From CAVXTT01 sp963764685 (GTDB lineage: Bacteria; Bacteroidota; Ignavibacteria; Ignavibacteriales; Ignavibacteriaceae): a stretch of DNA of 64,000 nt. The stretch spans positions 85,465 to 149,464 of the forward strand of contig CAVXTT010000003.1 in assembly GCA_963764685.1 (NCBI GenBank). The letters are read 5' to 3'. The notes under the pieces are model-generated. The model worked only from the letters and a program-made list of their open reading frames with translations, was not told where the DNA came from and searched no databases. A program made the position numbers and the translations under genes. Shown in pieces: positions 1 through 8,622 of this stretch. The stretch's first letter is position 1, and every line of letters begins with the position of its first letter.

Positions 1-98
1 AGGGCGGCAACCTTAAATCTTTCAGGAAATGATCTGATGACATTTAAAGTGTTAATCCCAATTGAGCCCGTTGAGCCGAGAACGATTACTTTTTTCAT
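1..98 (-). CDS. dxr: 1-deoxy-D-xylulose 5-phosphate reductoisomerase, N-terminus only
   Basis: The window cuts this gene after about 32 codons. The visible N-terminus begins MKKVIVLGSTGSIG followed by NTLNVI, which is the NADPH-binding glycine-rich start of DXR, the second enzyme of the MEP isoprenoid pathway (DXP to MEP). The ATG is at 98-96 and there is no upstream in-frame alternative of note. The next gene is divergent, so the roughly 165 bp between them should hold both promoters. The family call rests on this short but very characteristic motif; the rest of the protein is outside the window. Confidence 0.85.
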   Translation of the reverse strand, partial: MKKVIVLGSTGSIGINTLNVIRSFPERFKVAA

Positions 99-263
99 TT
101 TTATATTATTCTATAAAATTACTCAAGAATCATAAGTGAATCAATATAAACAATTACAACTATTATGCCTTTTTAATTCCAATCGGCACTTTTTATTATA
201 AATTAATACTATTTTCAAGTCATTCTGTCTAAAAAATAAATTAATCACTAAACCGGAAGATAT

Positions 264-1400
264 ATGAAACATCTCATTACTTTCTTAATCCTGATTTTCT
301 TTTGCTTCATTGCGGAGATACATCCGCTGCCGAAGTTCTCTTTAAGGACAGGGGCATTATGTGTAGACTGCCACGTAAATCCTACCGGCGGCAACCTGAG
401 AACTACAAGAGGATGGAATTTCGGAAAAAAGAACCTGGCTTTAATATCCCCCCGCGAGGACTTTAAAATGTCTAATATGATAGGTGAGAATATTCAGTTC
501 GGGGTTGATTACAGAGGACAATATCTTGCCACTTTAAGCGATTCAACTTCAAAGAGTGATTTTCAGAGAATGACCGGTTCGATCTACAGCAGTATTGGTC
601 TGTCTGAAGAAATTACGGCTTTTGCAAGATATGATTTCATTCAATCGATCTGGGAAGGCTATGTTACAGCGAATATTCTGCCGAATAATAGTTATATAAA
701 AGGAGGAACCTTTAGTCCCAATTACGGGATCCGGATCGACGACCATACGGCTTATACAAGGGGAGGAGACCTGGGGGTATTATTTGCGACAGGGCAGCGG
801 CAGGGATTAATTTATGATCCCCGCTATGTTGAAACCGGAGTAGAGCTTGGAGCATATATAAGTGATTTTGCTTTTTTAACTGCAAGTGTAGGAAACCCCA
901 GGACGCAGCTGTTCCAATCAGATCCGACATATACGGCAAACCTGATGATAAAGCCTGCACTGGAATCTGAAGATCTTAATTTTTTTGTAGGCGGCTCCTT
1001 CGCAAGATTCCGAGGTGCGATCCCGCCATCTTTTACTGTATTTCCTGAAGTGACTATGTATGGAGGATATTTAGGATTCGGTTATAAAAATTTCAGTCTC
1101 CTTGCAGAATATGATTTAGCTGACAGTTACATCTATACAGATACTTCATCAGGTGCAATAATGACTGAGGCTGCATATAAAATAATTAATGGGTTGGATG
1201 CGGTAGTGAGGTATGACAGGTTTGATCCAAACCCCGATAATGATAATGATAATATCGACAGGGTGATCCTTGGGTTTGAATTCTACCCATATACATTTAT
1301 AGAGATCAAGCCGCAGTTCCGGCTCCAGATGGAGAAAGACCCGCTGGGAGAGGATATTACCCATAAGTCAGTGGTTATCCAGTTTCATTTGTGGTACTAA
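264..1400 (+). CDS. Outer-membrane beta-barrel protein with one N-terminal c-type heme motif
   Basis: A 378-residue protein with a hydrophobic signal peptide (about residues 1-20). A single CxxCH heme-attachment motif, CVDCH (Cys33, Cys36, His37), follows directly. The remainder alternates short hydrophobic and polar stretches and ends in an aromatic residue (…HLWY), as outer-membrane barrels do. It is therefore a candidate monoheme porin-like protein, with the heme domain expected on the periplasmic side and the barrel in the outer membrane. CxxCH plus a signal peptide is established evidence for cytochrome c maturation; a role in electron transfer is inference. The start is supported by a purine-rich ribosome site (CCGGAAGA) just upstream. 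It has no operon partner, and a strong hairpin follows the stop codon. Confidence 0.7.
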   Translation: MKHLITFLILIFFCFIAEIHPLPKFSLRTGALCVDCHVNPTGGNLRTTRGWNFGKKNLALISPREDFKMSNMIGENIQFGVDYRGQYLATLSDSTSKSDFQRMTGSIYSSIGLSEEITAFARYDFIQSIWEGYVTANILPNNSYIKGGTFSPNYGIRIDDHTAYTRGGDLGVLFATGQRQGLIYDPRYVETGVELGAYISDFAFLTASVGNPRTQLFQSDPTYTANLMIKPALESEDLNFFVGGSFARFRGAIPPSFTVFPEVTMYGGYLGFGYKNFSLLAEYDLADSYIYTDTSSGAIMTEAAYKIINGLDAVVRYDRFDPNPDNDNDNIDRVILGFEFYPYTFIEIKPQFRLQMEKDPLGEDITHKSVVIQFHLWY

Positions 1401-1414
1401 ATCAATTCTGATTT

Positions 1415-1463
1415 CAGGAGTTCCGGGGTGCACGAATTTTTTCCACGCACCCCGGAACTCCTG
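1415..1463 (+). terminator. Perfect 17-bp inverted repeat, probable terminator
   Basis: Arms at 1415-1431 and 1447-1463 are perfectly complementary over 17 bp (CAGGAGTTCCGGGGTGC) around a 15-nt T-rich loop. It sits 15 bp after the stop of the heme-barrel gene. There is no clean U-tract after the second arm, so it could also be a mobile palindromic element or an mRNA-stabilising hairpin. Confidence 0.55.
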
Positions 1464-1610
1464 CACTCCAAATCTTTATCATTTCTGAGTCCCTGCTCTC
1501 TTTTTCCGGCTATCCTTAAATTTATCCGCTTATTTAATATCCCGGGGGAAAGTGAACCAGATTGGATCTTTATACGTCTTAAGAAGTAAAATTAGACCTG
1601 GAGATCTGTT

Positions 1611-2571
1611 ATGGCACAAATTTTTACTAGAATCGAATCTTATTTAATAATAATTCCCCTCCTGGCGATTTTTCTAACGGGTTGTTATCAGTCGGATGAT
1701 GTACAAAGCTTTAGAAAAAATACACAGGGTGAACAAATGTTTTCCTTCTATGATTACAGGGATGGAAAGGAGACACACTGGAAAGTTTACTTCAAGGATG
1801 ATACCATCTCAGCCTTATATAAGGACGGGAAAAGAATTCCTGACAGCGAAGTAAAAAATTACGACGATATGATCTATGAAAAGATAGATGATATTGCAGA
1901 CCTCAGGGAAGGGAGCGATAAGCACGTCAGCGTATACAAATTTGACGGTGACCATTTCAAAATGAATATGGACCGGATGAAGCACAATATGAAGAATATG
2001 GACAAAGATATCAGGATTAAGGTTAATAAGGATCTTAAAGATGGTATGAAGAAGCTGCATATCGAAATGGAAAGATTAAAAGATAAAGGGTATCCCGGGA
2101 CCCGAATTCAATGAAGAGATGAAGAAGCTGCATAAGGAGATGAAAAGATTTCATAATGACTCATCCGAAACATTTATATATAAATTTGACGGGGAAGATC
2201 TTGAGGACGAGCTTGAAAACCTGGCGGATGAATTAAAGGATATCGAAATAAATATTGAGATCCCTGATATAGATATTAACCTTGATGAAGTGGATAAAAA
2301 TCTTGAAGACCTGGATATCCAGCTAAAAGATCTGGATAAGGACCTTGAAAATCTTGATAAGTTTTTTGAAGAGCTTAAATCTGAAATGGTAAAAGATAAA
2401 CTGATAAGCAGCGATAGTGATGAGATAAGTTTAAGGCTGGACAAGGACAAGATGTATGTTAATGATAAGGAGGTTCCAGCCGAAACTTATCAAAAATATA
2501 AAGAGCTGTATAAGAAGCATACCGGTAAGGATTTCGAAGAGAACCATTATTTCCATTTCGATAACGATTAG
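1611..2571 (+). CDS. Acidic lipoprotein with amphipathic heptad-like region, split by a frameshift
   Basis: I read this as one gene of about 319 residues broken by a single extra base. The first frame (1611-2114) starts with a lipoprotein signal ending LTGC (Cys25). It runs into Lys/Asp/Met-rich helix ending at a premature stop. The continuing frame (to 2571) carries the same style of sequence (MKKLHKEM, then repeated LEDLDIQLKDLDKDL-like heptads). Dropping one G from GGG at 2097-2099 joins them as …YPGPEFNEEMKKLHK…. A GGAG ribosome site lies before the ATG at 1611. The heptads suggest a coiled coil. I do not recognise the family; localisation to an outer or inner membrane leaflet follows from the lipobox only. 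An alternative is two genes or a genuine pseudogene. Confidence 0.6.
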
Positions 2572-2585
2572 AATTTAACCGCATC

Positions 2586-2640
2586 ATTCCGGCTGATCCT
2601 TCTCTTTAATCTGAAAAGATAGAGTGGGAGAGGCCGGAAT
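2586..2640 (+). terminator. Hairpin after the acidic lipoprotein gene
   Basis: Perfect 8-bp outer arms ATTCCGGC (2586-2593) and GCCGGAAT (2633-2640) with partly complementary inner sequence, followed by TTTATTT. It lies 15 bp after the lipoprotein stop codon. Confidence 0.5.
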
Positions 2641-3161
2641 TTTATTTCTGCTGCTTCGTTTTTACTAATTACATACCCTGTCAATTCTCCCCTTTAATTA
2701 AATTCCGGCAAAAAAAATCTTCCACACCAATTTTGAATTATGCCATGCCCGGACAGTGCTCGGCCTGCCAGCGGACGATGCCCCGCCAAAAACCGGGCTG
2801 TTTAGTCCGGAACCTGCCTGGTCATCCTTTCCTCATTACCGGCGCATTGTCTTATCATTAGAAAATATAAAATAAATGCAGGAATTACCTATTTATAGTT
2901 GATAAAAGAGGCACCGCTAAACCCCTTTAAAGCTGCAAAATATTGATAGTTTTGGCCTGAATATGGACAATAATACGACCCAAAAAAGTTGTTGCAGATC
3001 CCTCCTCTCTGAATTATGCATTAGAACAGAAGTACCCCAACCCATTCAATCCATTAACGTTAACTTCTTTTAATGAACAAATATTTTTGGTAGGAGAATA
3101 TGAAGTTGTTAAATAAATTGGCATATGACAAAAATATTTTAGAAACAATAATTCCACCATT
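2641..3161. other. Non-coding gap with a GC-rich island
   Basis: About 520 bp without a convincing gene. Most of it is AT-rich, but about 2745-2825 is clearly GC-rich and can fold: CCGGAC (2749-2754) pairs with GTCCGG (2805-2810), enclosing further GC-rich complementarity. This could be a structured RNA or a repeat remnant. I see no open frame with a ribosome site here. Confidence 0.3.
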
Positions 3162-3173
3162 ATGGGGATAAAA

Positions 3174-3827
3174 ATGAAAATATCAATTATTTTACTCATG
3201 TTTTTTTTATCGCCACTTTTGTTTGGACAACCTATTGAAGACAAAACCATGTTTTCGAAGTATTATTTTAGTGCATTGGGGGGATTAAATTTTAATACCT
3301 TGCCGACTGCAGGTTCAGCCATAATCATCGAAGTTAAATCTAATGTAACTTCCAATCTGAATGCAATAATTTCTGTTGGTTATTCTGATCTCTATGATGA
3401 TAAATCTTATGAATCAAAATATTATAGATATGGTGATTTTGATTCAGTATACCACACCAATTTATTAGCCGTTGAAAGAGTCAGATACAGAATGATCCCA
3501 TTTCATATTGGCGCTGAATATGTTTTTTTACGGAGTAATTTTACTCCGTTCGGAGTGATAAAAGCCGGTTACAATTTATCAGCTTCTGAGGCAGAAGGAA
3601 TAAATTACGATGGAATTGCAGGAACGTTTAATACAATTGATGAGATTCCTGAAGAATACAGAAAACCGGAGTCTGATATTGATGATGGTTCATCATTCAC
3701 TCTGGGGATCGGGTTTGGCATCAAATATAGATTTACTGAGCGGATGGATTTAAATATTAGATACATCTACAACTACAATAAAGCAATCATAAATAATAAT
3801 CAAATTTTATTAGGGTTTACATTTTAA
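3174..3827 (+). CDS. Small outer-membrane beta-barrel protein
   Basis: About 217 residues starting at the second in-frame ATG (3174). That start has GGGGATAA as its ribosome site and gives a clean signal peptide (MKISIILLMFFLSPLLFGQ). The body alternates polar and aromatic residues, includes a short acidic loop (DEIPEEYRKPE) and ends in Phe, as expected for an 8-stranded outer-membrane barrel. It is homologous to the protein at 5578-6222 (shared GGxNF near the start, the IPxEY/F loop and the xLDIRYxFxY end). Function is unknown. It is the first of three related barrel genes in this stretch. Confidence 0.7.
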   Translation: MKISIILLMFFLSPLLFGQPIEDKTMFSKYYFSALGGLNFNTLPTAGSAIIIEVKSNVTSNLNAIISVGYSDLYDDKSYESKYYRYGDFDSVYHTNLLAVERVRYRMIPFHIGAEYVFLRSNFTPFGVIKAGYNLSASEAEGINYDGIAGTFNTIDEIPEEYRKPESDIDDGSSFTLGIGFGIKYRFTERMDLNIRYIYNYNKAIINNNQILLGFTF

Positions 3828-3884
3828 TATTATAATTTGGTGCTTGTAAACAAAAAATAATAGAATGGGGATAAAGGGAAAATA

Positions 3885-4199
3885 ATGAAAAAAATATTAT
3901 TCATCCTGTTACTTATTTCAATTAACGTCTTAAAAGCACAGGAGAACAAACCTTTCTCCAACTTTGATATCGGTTTTTACGGGGGGATAAATTTTCATAC
4001 TGCGGGGCACCTTAGAGGAGATTTTCTTATAGAACTTAAAACAAATCTAATGCCTTCACTTCAACTGAAAGCATCTGCCGGTTATTTTAAGTCAACCGAA
4101 CCAATCACAGATACTGTAAGAACATACTCCCCAAATCCTCTTCCTGACTCTATCCCAATATATGCTGCAGGCAAATATAATTATGAAAGTAAAGATTGA
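3885..4199 (+). pseudogene. Truncated duplicate of the downstream outer-membrane barrel gene
   Basis: The first about 312 bp (3885-4197) are nearly identical at the DNA level to 5578-5884, the start of the intact barrel gene downstream. The identity ends abruptly at AAAGATT, where this copy reads straight into a stop codon. The 104-residue product has the signal peptide (MKKILFILLLISINVLKA) but lacks the C-terminal half of the barrel, so it should not insert into a membrane. The few differences cluster near the end of the copied stretch and include a small in-frame indel. This is a recent partial duplication, and the next gene (4260) lies between the two copies. Confidence 0.8.
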
Positions 4200-4259
4200 C
4201 TTACTTGCTTAATATTTACAATTTTGAATAGACGATTCTTCATTTATAAGGCGGGTGTA

Positions 4260-5522
4260 ATGAAGCAGTTTTTTCTATTGGGCATAATTTTTATTTACTC
4301 ACACATATCCTTTTCTCAAAACAGAATTCTCTTTCCTGAAGAAAAATTACCTGGGATAAATTATTTTGATAGAAGCTCTCGTACGGGAAATGATTTACCT
4401 TTCATCAAAACCGATTCTATAATTGGGGTGAAAATAAATCAGAGTAAAAATAAAGTGATTTTTGAATATAACAATAACGGGAAGATCTCCGAATATATAG
4501 AATATTTATACGATTATTTATCACAGAGTTGGGATCCTGCTAACCGACATTGTTTTTTCTATAATGACGTTGGAGACAAAATCGAAGAACTTGAGCTTTA
4601 TTGGCCCGCTGACTCTTCTTCCAGAATTAGGTACTTTTATGAAGCTGGGAGAGTATCTTCATCTACTTTTGAAGTATACGGAAATGGTTGGTCAAATTGG
4701 TATCTATACAGTTATGTATATACAGAGCAAGGTTACATAAAAGAATGGATTATCCAAGAGTGGGTAAATGATCAGTGGCAAAACTCAGACCGAGCGACAT
4801 TTTTTTATTCGTATTCTGAATTAAGAGATTCCATTTTATTTGAAAGGTGGGACAATAATCAGTGGATGGACGATAGAAAAACTCTATTTTTCTACAGCAG
4901 TAATAATATTGATGTTGATTCAATATATTATAAAAGCTGGGACGGTGCTTCCTGGAATAATTTGCAAAAAGAATATATTGTGAATGATAATAACCATAAC
5001 CAGATTGAGGTCACTGATCAAGTCTGGGACGGAAATTCTTTTATAAATTATGAAAAGCGTTTTTATTCCTATAATGAAGCGGGATATGTCCTAACCGGTA
5101 ACGCCCTTGTTTGGGATAATGGAAGCTGGGTGCAGGGGGATGGAGGTTTTAAATTAACTTCTCCTCCTGATAGCCTTGTCCAACTTTGGATAGCGAATTA
5201 TGTCTATGGATATTACACAGATGTTACAGCCGTTGGAGATAATAATCATTTGAATGAATTGGGCTATAGTTTATCTGAAAACTATCCTAATCCTTTTAAT
5301 CCCTCTACAACAATTGAGTATAGTCTACCTGAATATTCATCAGTAGCGATTAAAATATTTGACATTCTTGGCAAGGAAATAGAAATACTTGTAAGTGAAG
5401 AAAAATCTAAAGGTAACTATAAATTTATATGGAATGCCAAAGGTTTACCCAGCGGGGTTTATTTCTGCAGGATGCAGTCAGGGGGGTATGTTCAGACCAG
5501 GAAGATGATATTGATGAAATAA
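4260..5522 (+). CDS. T9SS-exported protein with W-rich repeats
   Basis: A 420-residue protein. The ATG at 4260 is preferred because it follows GGCGGG and begins a clean signal peptide (MKQFFLLGIIFIYSHISFSQ). The middle holds about seven degenerate repeats of roughly 35-40 residues centred on WD(N/G)xxW followed by an aromatic-rich strand (FFYS, FYSYN), suggesting a repeated beta structure reminiscent of RHS/YD-like strands. The last about 80 residues are a type IX sorting domain (ENYPNPFNPSTTIEYSLPE … GVYFCRMQ … KMILMK), which is normally cleaved when the protein is anchored or released. The product is therefore predicted to reach the cell surface. Ligand or function unknown. Confidence 0.75.
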   Translation: MKQFFLLGIIFIYSHISFSQNRILFPEEKLPGINYFDRSSRTGNDLPFIKTDSIIGVKINQSKNKVIFEYNNNGKISEYIEYLYDYLSQSWDPANRHCFFYNDVGDKIEELELYWPADSSSRIRYFYEAGRVSSSTFEVYGNGWSNWYLYSYVYTEQGYIKEWIIQEWVNDQWQNSDRATFFYSYSELRDSILFERWDNNQWMDDRKTLFFYSSNNIDVDSIYYKSWDGASWNNLQKEYIVNDNNHNQIEVTDQVWDGNSFINYEKRFYSYNEAGYVLTGNALVWDNGSWVQGDGGFKLTSPPDSLVQLWIANYVYGYYTDVTAVGDNNHLNELGYSLSENYPNPFNPSTTIEYSLPEYSSVAIKIFDILGKEIEILVSEEKSKGNYKFIWNAKGLPSGVYFCRMQSGGYVQTRKMILMK

Positions 5523-5577
5523 TCAGCAGATAATTTTTGTCAATAATTAATATTAAATATTACTAGAAGGATAAATA

Positions 5578-6222
5578 ATGAAAAAAATATTATTCATCCT
5601 GTTACTTATTTCAATTAACGTCTTAAAAGCACAGGAGAACAAACCTTTCTCCAACTTTGATATTGGTTTTTACGGGGGGATAAATTTTCATACTGCGGGG
5701 CACCTTAGAGGAGATTTTCTTATAGAACTTAAAACAAATCTAATGCCTTCACTACAATTGAAAGCATCTGCGGGTTACTTAAAGACAATCGAACCATTCA
5801 CAGATACTGTAAGAACATACTCTGAAAGCCCTGATTCTGTCCAAGGATATGCTGCAGTCAAATATAATTATGAAAGTAAAGATTATGATATTTTTCCGCT
5901 TGGATTAGGTCTTCAATATAATTTTATCGAGGGTATCTTTTCGCCGTATGTTTCGGTAGATGCAGTTTATAACTTTATCAATACATTCCTGGATACTGCG
6001 CCGGGAGAAGTCTGGTTTTATAATTCATTAGAAGAGATACCTGCTGAGTTTAAACAAGAACAGAGATCTGTAGAGCTGCCGGATAATTCCTTCGGAATGA
6101 TGTTAGGAGCAGGGACATCATATCAGATTTCTTCAAAACTGAATCTTGACATCAGATATGTCTTCAAATACGATAGCAAGATTGTCAACACGCATCATTT
6201 CATTGTGGGTATTTATTTTTAA
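5578..6222 (+). CDS. Small outer-membrane beta-barrel protein (intact paralog)
   Basis: A 214-residue barrel with signal peptide MKKILFILLLISINVLKA and a strong ribosome site (AGAAGGATAAATA). Its C-terminal strand ends HHFIVGIYF, with the terminal Phe typical of proteins folded by the BAM complex. It is the full-length parent-type copy of the truncated gene at 3885 and a more distant paralog of the barrel at 3174. No enzymatic motif is visible; function unknown. A ribosome site for the next, broken gene (AAAGGAG) immediately follows its stop, so the two were probably co-transcribed. Confidence 0.75.
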   Translation: MKKILFILLLISINVLKAQENKPFSNFDIGFYGGINFHTAGHLRGDFLIELKTNLMPSLQLKASAGYLKTIEPFTDTVRTYSESPDSVQGYAAVKYNYESKDYDIFPLGLGLQYNFIEGIFSPYVSVDAVYNFINTFLDTAPGEVWFYNSLEEIPAEFKQEQRSVELPDNSFGMMLGAGTSYQISSKLNLDIRYVFKYDSKIVNTHHFIVGIYF

Positions 6223-6231
6223 AGGAGTGAA

Positions 6232-6437
6232 ATGAGATTAAATAAATGTCTTTGCCTTTTGCTTCTTGCTTTTTTAGTAACTGATATTTCCCCTCAACCC
6301 TTAAAAGGAGGGACAGTAGGTGTTGGACAAGTAGTAATGGTTCAGTTGGAGGCATAGTAAGCGATAACAGCATAATGTTTCCTGCTTATGCTCTTGGTTA
6401 TTCTTTCATTGAGGCAGCATATTTAGGGGCCGAATAG
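6232..6437 (+). pseudogene. Broken remnant of a secreted or outer-membrane protein
   Basis: An ATG at 6232 with an AAAGGAG site starts a signal-peptide-like sequence (MRLNKCLCLLLLAFLVTDIS). After about 41 codons the frame closes at 6357. A different frame then continues in the same style (SVGGIVSDNSIMFPAYALGYSFIEAAYLG) to a stop at 6437. The peptide is far too short for a barrel, so the gene is truncated as well as frameshifted. It is likely a decayed neighbour of the barrel paralogs. Confidence 0.5.
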
Positions 6438-6469
6438 CATCATCGCTTGAACAAAATACGGCAAATGCA

Positions 6470-6513
6470 AACTCATCCTGTAGTCCTTCTCTTGCGAAGA
6501 GAAGGACTTATTG
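6470..6513 (+). repeat. REP-like palindromic element, copy A
   Basis: Contains a perfect 12-bp stem with a 3-nt loop (6482-6493 / 6497-6508, AGTCCTTCTCTT … AAGAGAAGGACT), with AACTCATCC on its 5' side and CTTATTG on its 3' side. Copy B at 6595-6637 is the same layout in inverse orientation. Confidence 0.6.
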
Positions 6514-6594
6514 GAGGCAAGAACAATTTATTTTTCATCCTGACCCACAATTACTTAATGTTTGCTAAGATGTAAAATGTTTTGTAGGTAATGT

Positions 6595-6637
6595 CAATAA
6601 GTCTCTCTCTTCTCAAGAGAGAGATTAGAGTGAGTTT
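6595..6637 (-). repeat. REP-like palindromic element, copy B (inverted)
   Basis: Read on the minus strand it is AACTCACTC … 10-bp stem (6602-6611 / 6615-6624) … CTTATTG. It thus has the same flanks as copy A but different, compensated stem bases. The stem sequence varies while pairing is kept, the usual sign that the fold rather than the sequence is conserved. Confidence 0.6.
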
Positions 6638-6745
6638 CTTTCGGGAAGAGCACATCATCAAAAAGTAGTGAATATAATTATACTGATCCGGAATTAGCAA
6701 AGGAAATTTTTTACCGACTTAAAATGAAGGGCCATAATGGAACAT

Positions 6746-7000
6746 TTACTTATTCAACCCCTGCACGCCAGCACGTATTTTACCCCCTGCATACTGTCCC
6801 AGGAAAAAAGCTGATACCATTACAGGATAAGTAATGAATTCAAACCCTAATCCGGAATATATTCTGATCAGAATTATAAGAGGAACGGGAAGATGTACGG
6901 AGAGAAACCATTGGAGAGAAAATTTCTTAACACCTCCGCGCCAATAGCCGAAGGGAAGATTAATAATCAGGACAATGAGAGCAATTAAAATTAATTTCAT
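6746..7000 (-). CDS. Small conserved membrane protein
   Basis: 84 residues with about three hydrophobic segments (residues 2-16, 33-48 and 55-70) separated by short basic loops (YWRGGVKKFS). The overall pattern is familiar from uncharacterised Bacteroidota/Ignavibacteria membrane proteins, but I cannot name a function. It starts 13 bp after the methyltransferase stop on the same strand, so it is probably the last gene of that transcript. Its own ribosome site is weak, which would fit translational coupling. Confidence 0.65.
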   Translation of the reverse strand: MKLILIALIVLIINLPFGYWRGGVKKFSLQWFLSVHLPVPLIILIRIYSGLGFEFITYPVMVSAFFLGQYAGGKIRAGVQGLNK

Positions 7001-7013
7001 TAAGGAGTGATTC

Positions 7014-8072
7014 TTACTTCCTGAAGAGGAAAAGATACTCGTGCTTAAAAATATAGAACCCGCCGATTAAAGCACGGTAGCGCCAGAGCTCGGTGCTGTT
7101 CATTTTACCGCGGGTCTCATCAAAGTTCTTAACAACTATCGACTTTAGTTTATAATTATGCTTCAATACCTCCTGCATTGCATAAAATCCCAGTGGTATC
7201 AATTCCCCTTTTGAATATTTATCCCCGATAACCAGTGCAAGGTATCTTCCTTTATCGAGCACGTGGTATGTACTCTCAACTGCCTGTCCCAGCCTTTCTA
7301 TGTATTCCTCAACTGTTGCAGAGTTTGAAAGATCTTCAGTTTCACCGGTAAATTTTATTATATCCCAGTAGGGCGGATGAAGAATTATCAGCTGTACAGA
7401 CTTTATTCCCTGCCGGTATAACTCCTCCTTAAAATCCAGCTTTGTGCTGTCAGAGGTAATAATTTTACACTCGGATTTGTTTACTGGTTTCTCATTCTCA
7501 ACATTTTTTGAAGCTAAGGCTGCAATATCGGGCGAAAGCTCTACTCCAATACAATTGCGCCCGAGACGTTTGCATTCAATTAATGTTGTGCCGCTGCCTG
7601 CAAACGGATCCAGCACCCATTCGTTTTCTTTTGTATATCTCCTGATGAGCTGATTGGGTATCTGCGGAATAAAATTTCCCCAGTAACCGGCAGTATGAAC
7701 TCCCGAACGGTCACGTTTATGCAGGATCCATAAGCTGTCGGTAATTATATCCTCATATTCCTTCCAGCGGTTAAGATTAAGACTGTTGATCTTGCCTGTC
7801 TTAACTTCGGTCAGACTCTTTATTAATCGTTTGAGATAATATGCGGCTCTTTCAATGGTGCGGGTATCGAGGATCTGCTCAATTTCATTTAAGATATACT
7901 TAAAATCTTTTTTAACGGCATTGAGATCAAGCGCGAAGGGGAGAACCCCGCTTTCCTCTGCAACTACATCATAAATATGTCCCTGCAGCTGCTGAAGTTC
8001 TTTTTTCAGATCAGCAAGGTTGGTTTCCTTTAATAATGATTTCAGTGTTTCTGCAAGTGACCGCTCTGTCAT
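7014..8072 (-). CDS. Solitary DNA methyltransferase (N4-cytosine/N6-adenine class)
   Basis: About 352 residues from the ATG at 8072; a TTG at 8096 is a possible longer start. The SAM-binding motif I (DPFAGSGTT, about residues 155-163) precedes the catalytic motif IV (HPPYW, about residues 232-236). PPYW is characteristic of amino-methyltransferases, more often N4-cytosine; His in the first position replaces the usual Ser/Asp. The first about 120 residues are helical and could be the target-recognition region. There is no restriction enzyme next to it, so it is an orphan methylase by context. A tRNA or rRNA base methylase of similar fold is a less likely alternative. Confidence 0.7.
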   Translation of the reverse strand: MTERSLAETLKSLLKETNLADLKKELQQLQGHIYDVVAEESGVLPFALDLNAVKKDFKYILNEIEQILDTRTIERAAYYLKRLIKSLTEVKTGKINSLNLNRWKEYEDIITDSLWILHKRDRSGVHTAGYWGNFIPQIPNQLIRRYTKENEWVLDPFAGSGTTLIECKRLGRNCIGVELSPDIAALASKNVENEKPVNKSECKIITSDSTKLDFKEELYRQGIKSVQLIILHPPYWDIIKFTGETEDLSNSATVEEYIERLGQAVESTYHVLDKGRYLALVIGDKYSKGELIPLGFYAMQEVLKHNYKLKSIVVKNFDETRGKMNSTELWRYRALIGGFYIFKHEYLFLFRK

Positions 8073-8098
8073 CAGCTTTCTTTTAATTACGCACAAAT

Positions 8099-8125
8099 AA
8101 AAAAAGGGGGATATAATCCCCCCTT
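8099..8125 (-). terminator. Intrinsic terminator of the lipoprotein gene
   Basis: On the minus strand, AAGGGGG / CCCCCTT arms (8104-8110 and 8119-8125) flank an A/T loop and run into a T7 tract. It lies 20 bp after the stop of the minus-strand lipoprotein gene and just before the methyltransferase. Confidence 0.8.
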
Positions 8126-8144
8126 ATACTGCAAAAATAGTTAA

Positions 8145-8564
8145 TTATTCTTTAACTGTAACCTGACCCTGGGCCAGCAGCTGATTGTTAGCGTTTATAA
8201 CCGTAACCTGGTAACTTCCTTCCCCCAGATTAGCAATAGAAGTAGTGACCTTTTTAATGCATACGCAATCCGCATTACTGGATGCATTCCTGATTTTCAA
8301 TTTAATCTGGTCATCAGTCCTCTCCATATCAAATGCAACATTTGAATTGCATTCCGTCCTTACATCCATTGTTGCATAGACCGCACTTCCCTGCTGAAAC
8401 ACATTAAGATTCTCAACACTCTCACCTGTAAAAACATTTTTATCAGTTACATCCGATTTATCACGGCAGGGTTCCTGGCTTACGGTACCCAGCTGGGCAT
8501 CCTTGGAACCGGCACACGCAAAAATCAGAACTGAACTTAAGATCAATATGAAAAGATTTCTCAT
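8145..8564 (-). CDS. Small cysteine-containing lipoprotein of unknown function
   Basis: 139 residues with a lipoprotein signal whose lipobox ends LIFAC (Cys17). The mature part contains several further cysteines, including a CVC pair, which may form disulfides in the periplasm. The second half (SYQVTVINANNQLLAQGQVTVKE) reads like a small beta-sandwich. A ribosome site (AGGAGCC) precedes the ATG. It is followed by a strong terminator, so it ends its transcript. It may be read from the upstream glycosyltransferase promoter, 58 bp away, or its own. No family recognised. Confidence 0.7.
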   Translation of the reverse strand: MRNLFILILSSVLIFACAGSKDAQLGTVSQEPCRDKSDVTDKNVFTGESVENLNVFQQGSAVYATMDVRTECNSNVAFDMERTDDQIKLKIRNASSNADCVCIKKVTTSIANLGEGSYQVTVINANNQLLAQGQVTVKE

Positions 8565-8622
8565 TATGGCTCCTTATTGTTTATGGATTGATACGATAAA
8601 ATAGAAACTAATTAACCTTATA

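Noticed and set aside
6668..6840. Plus-strand frame containing YTDPELAKEIFYRLKMKGHNG opposite the small membrane protein
   Set aside because: No start codon with a ribosome site, and it overlaps a better-supported minus-strand gene; perhaps a remnant but unsupported.
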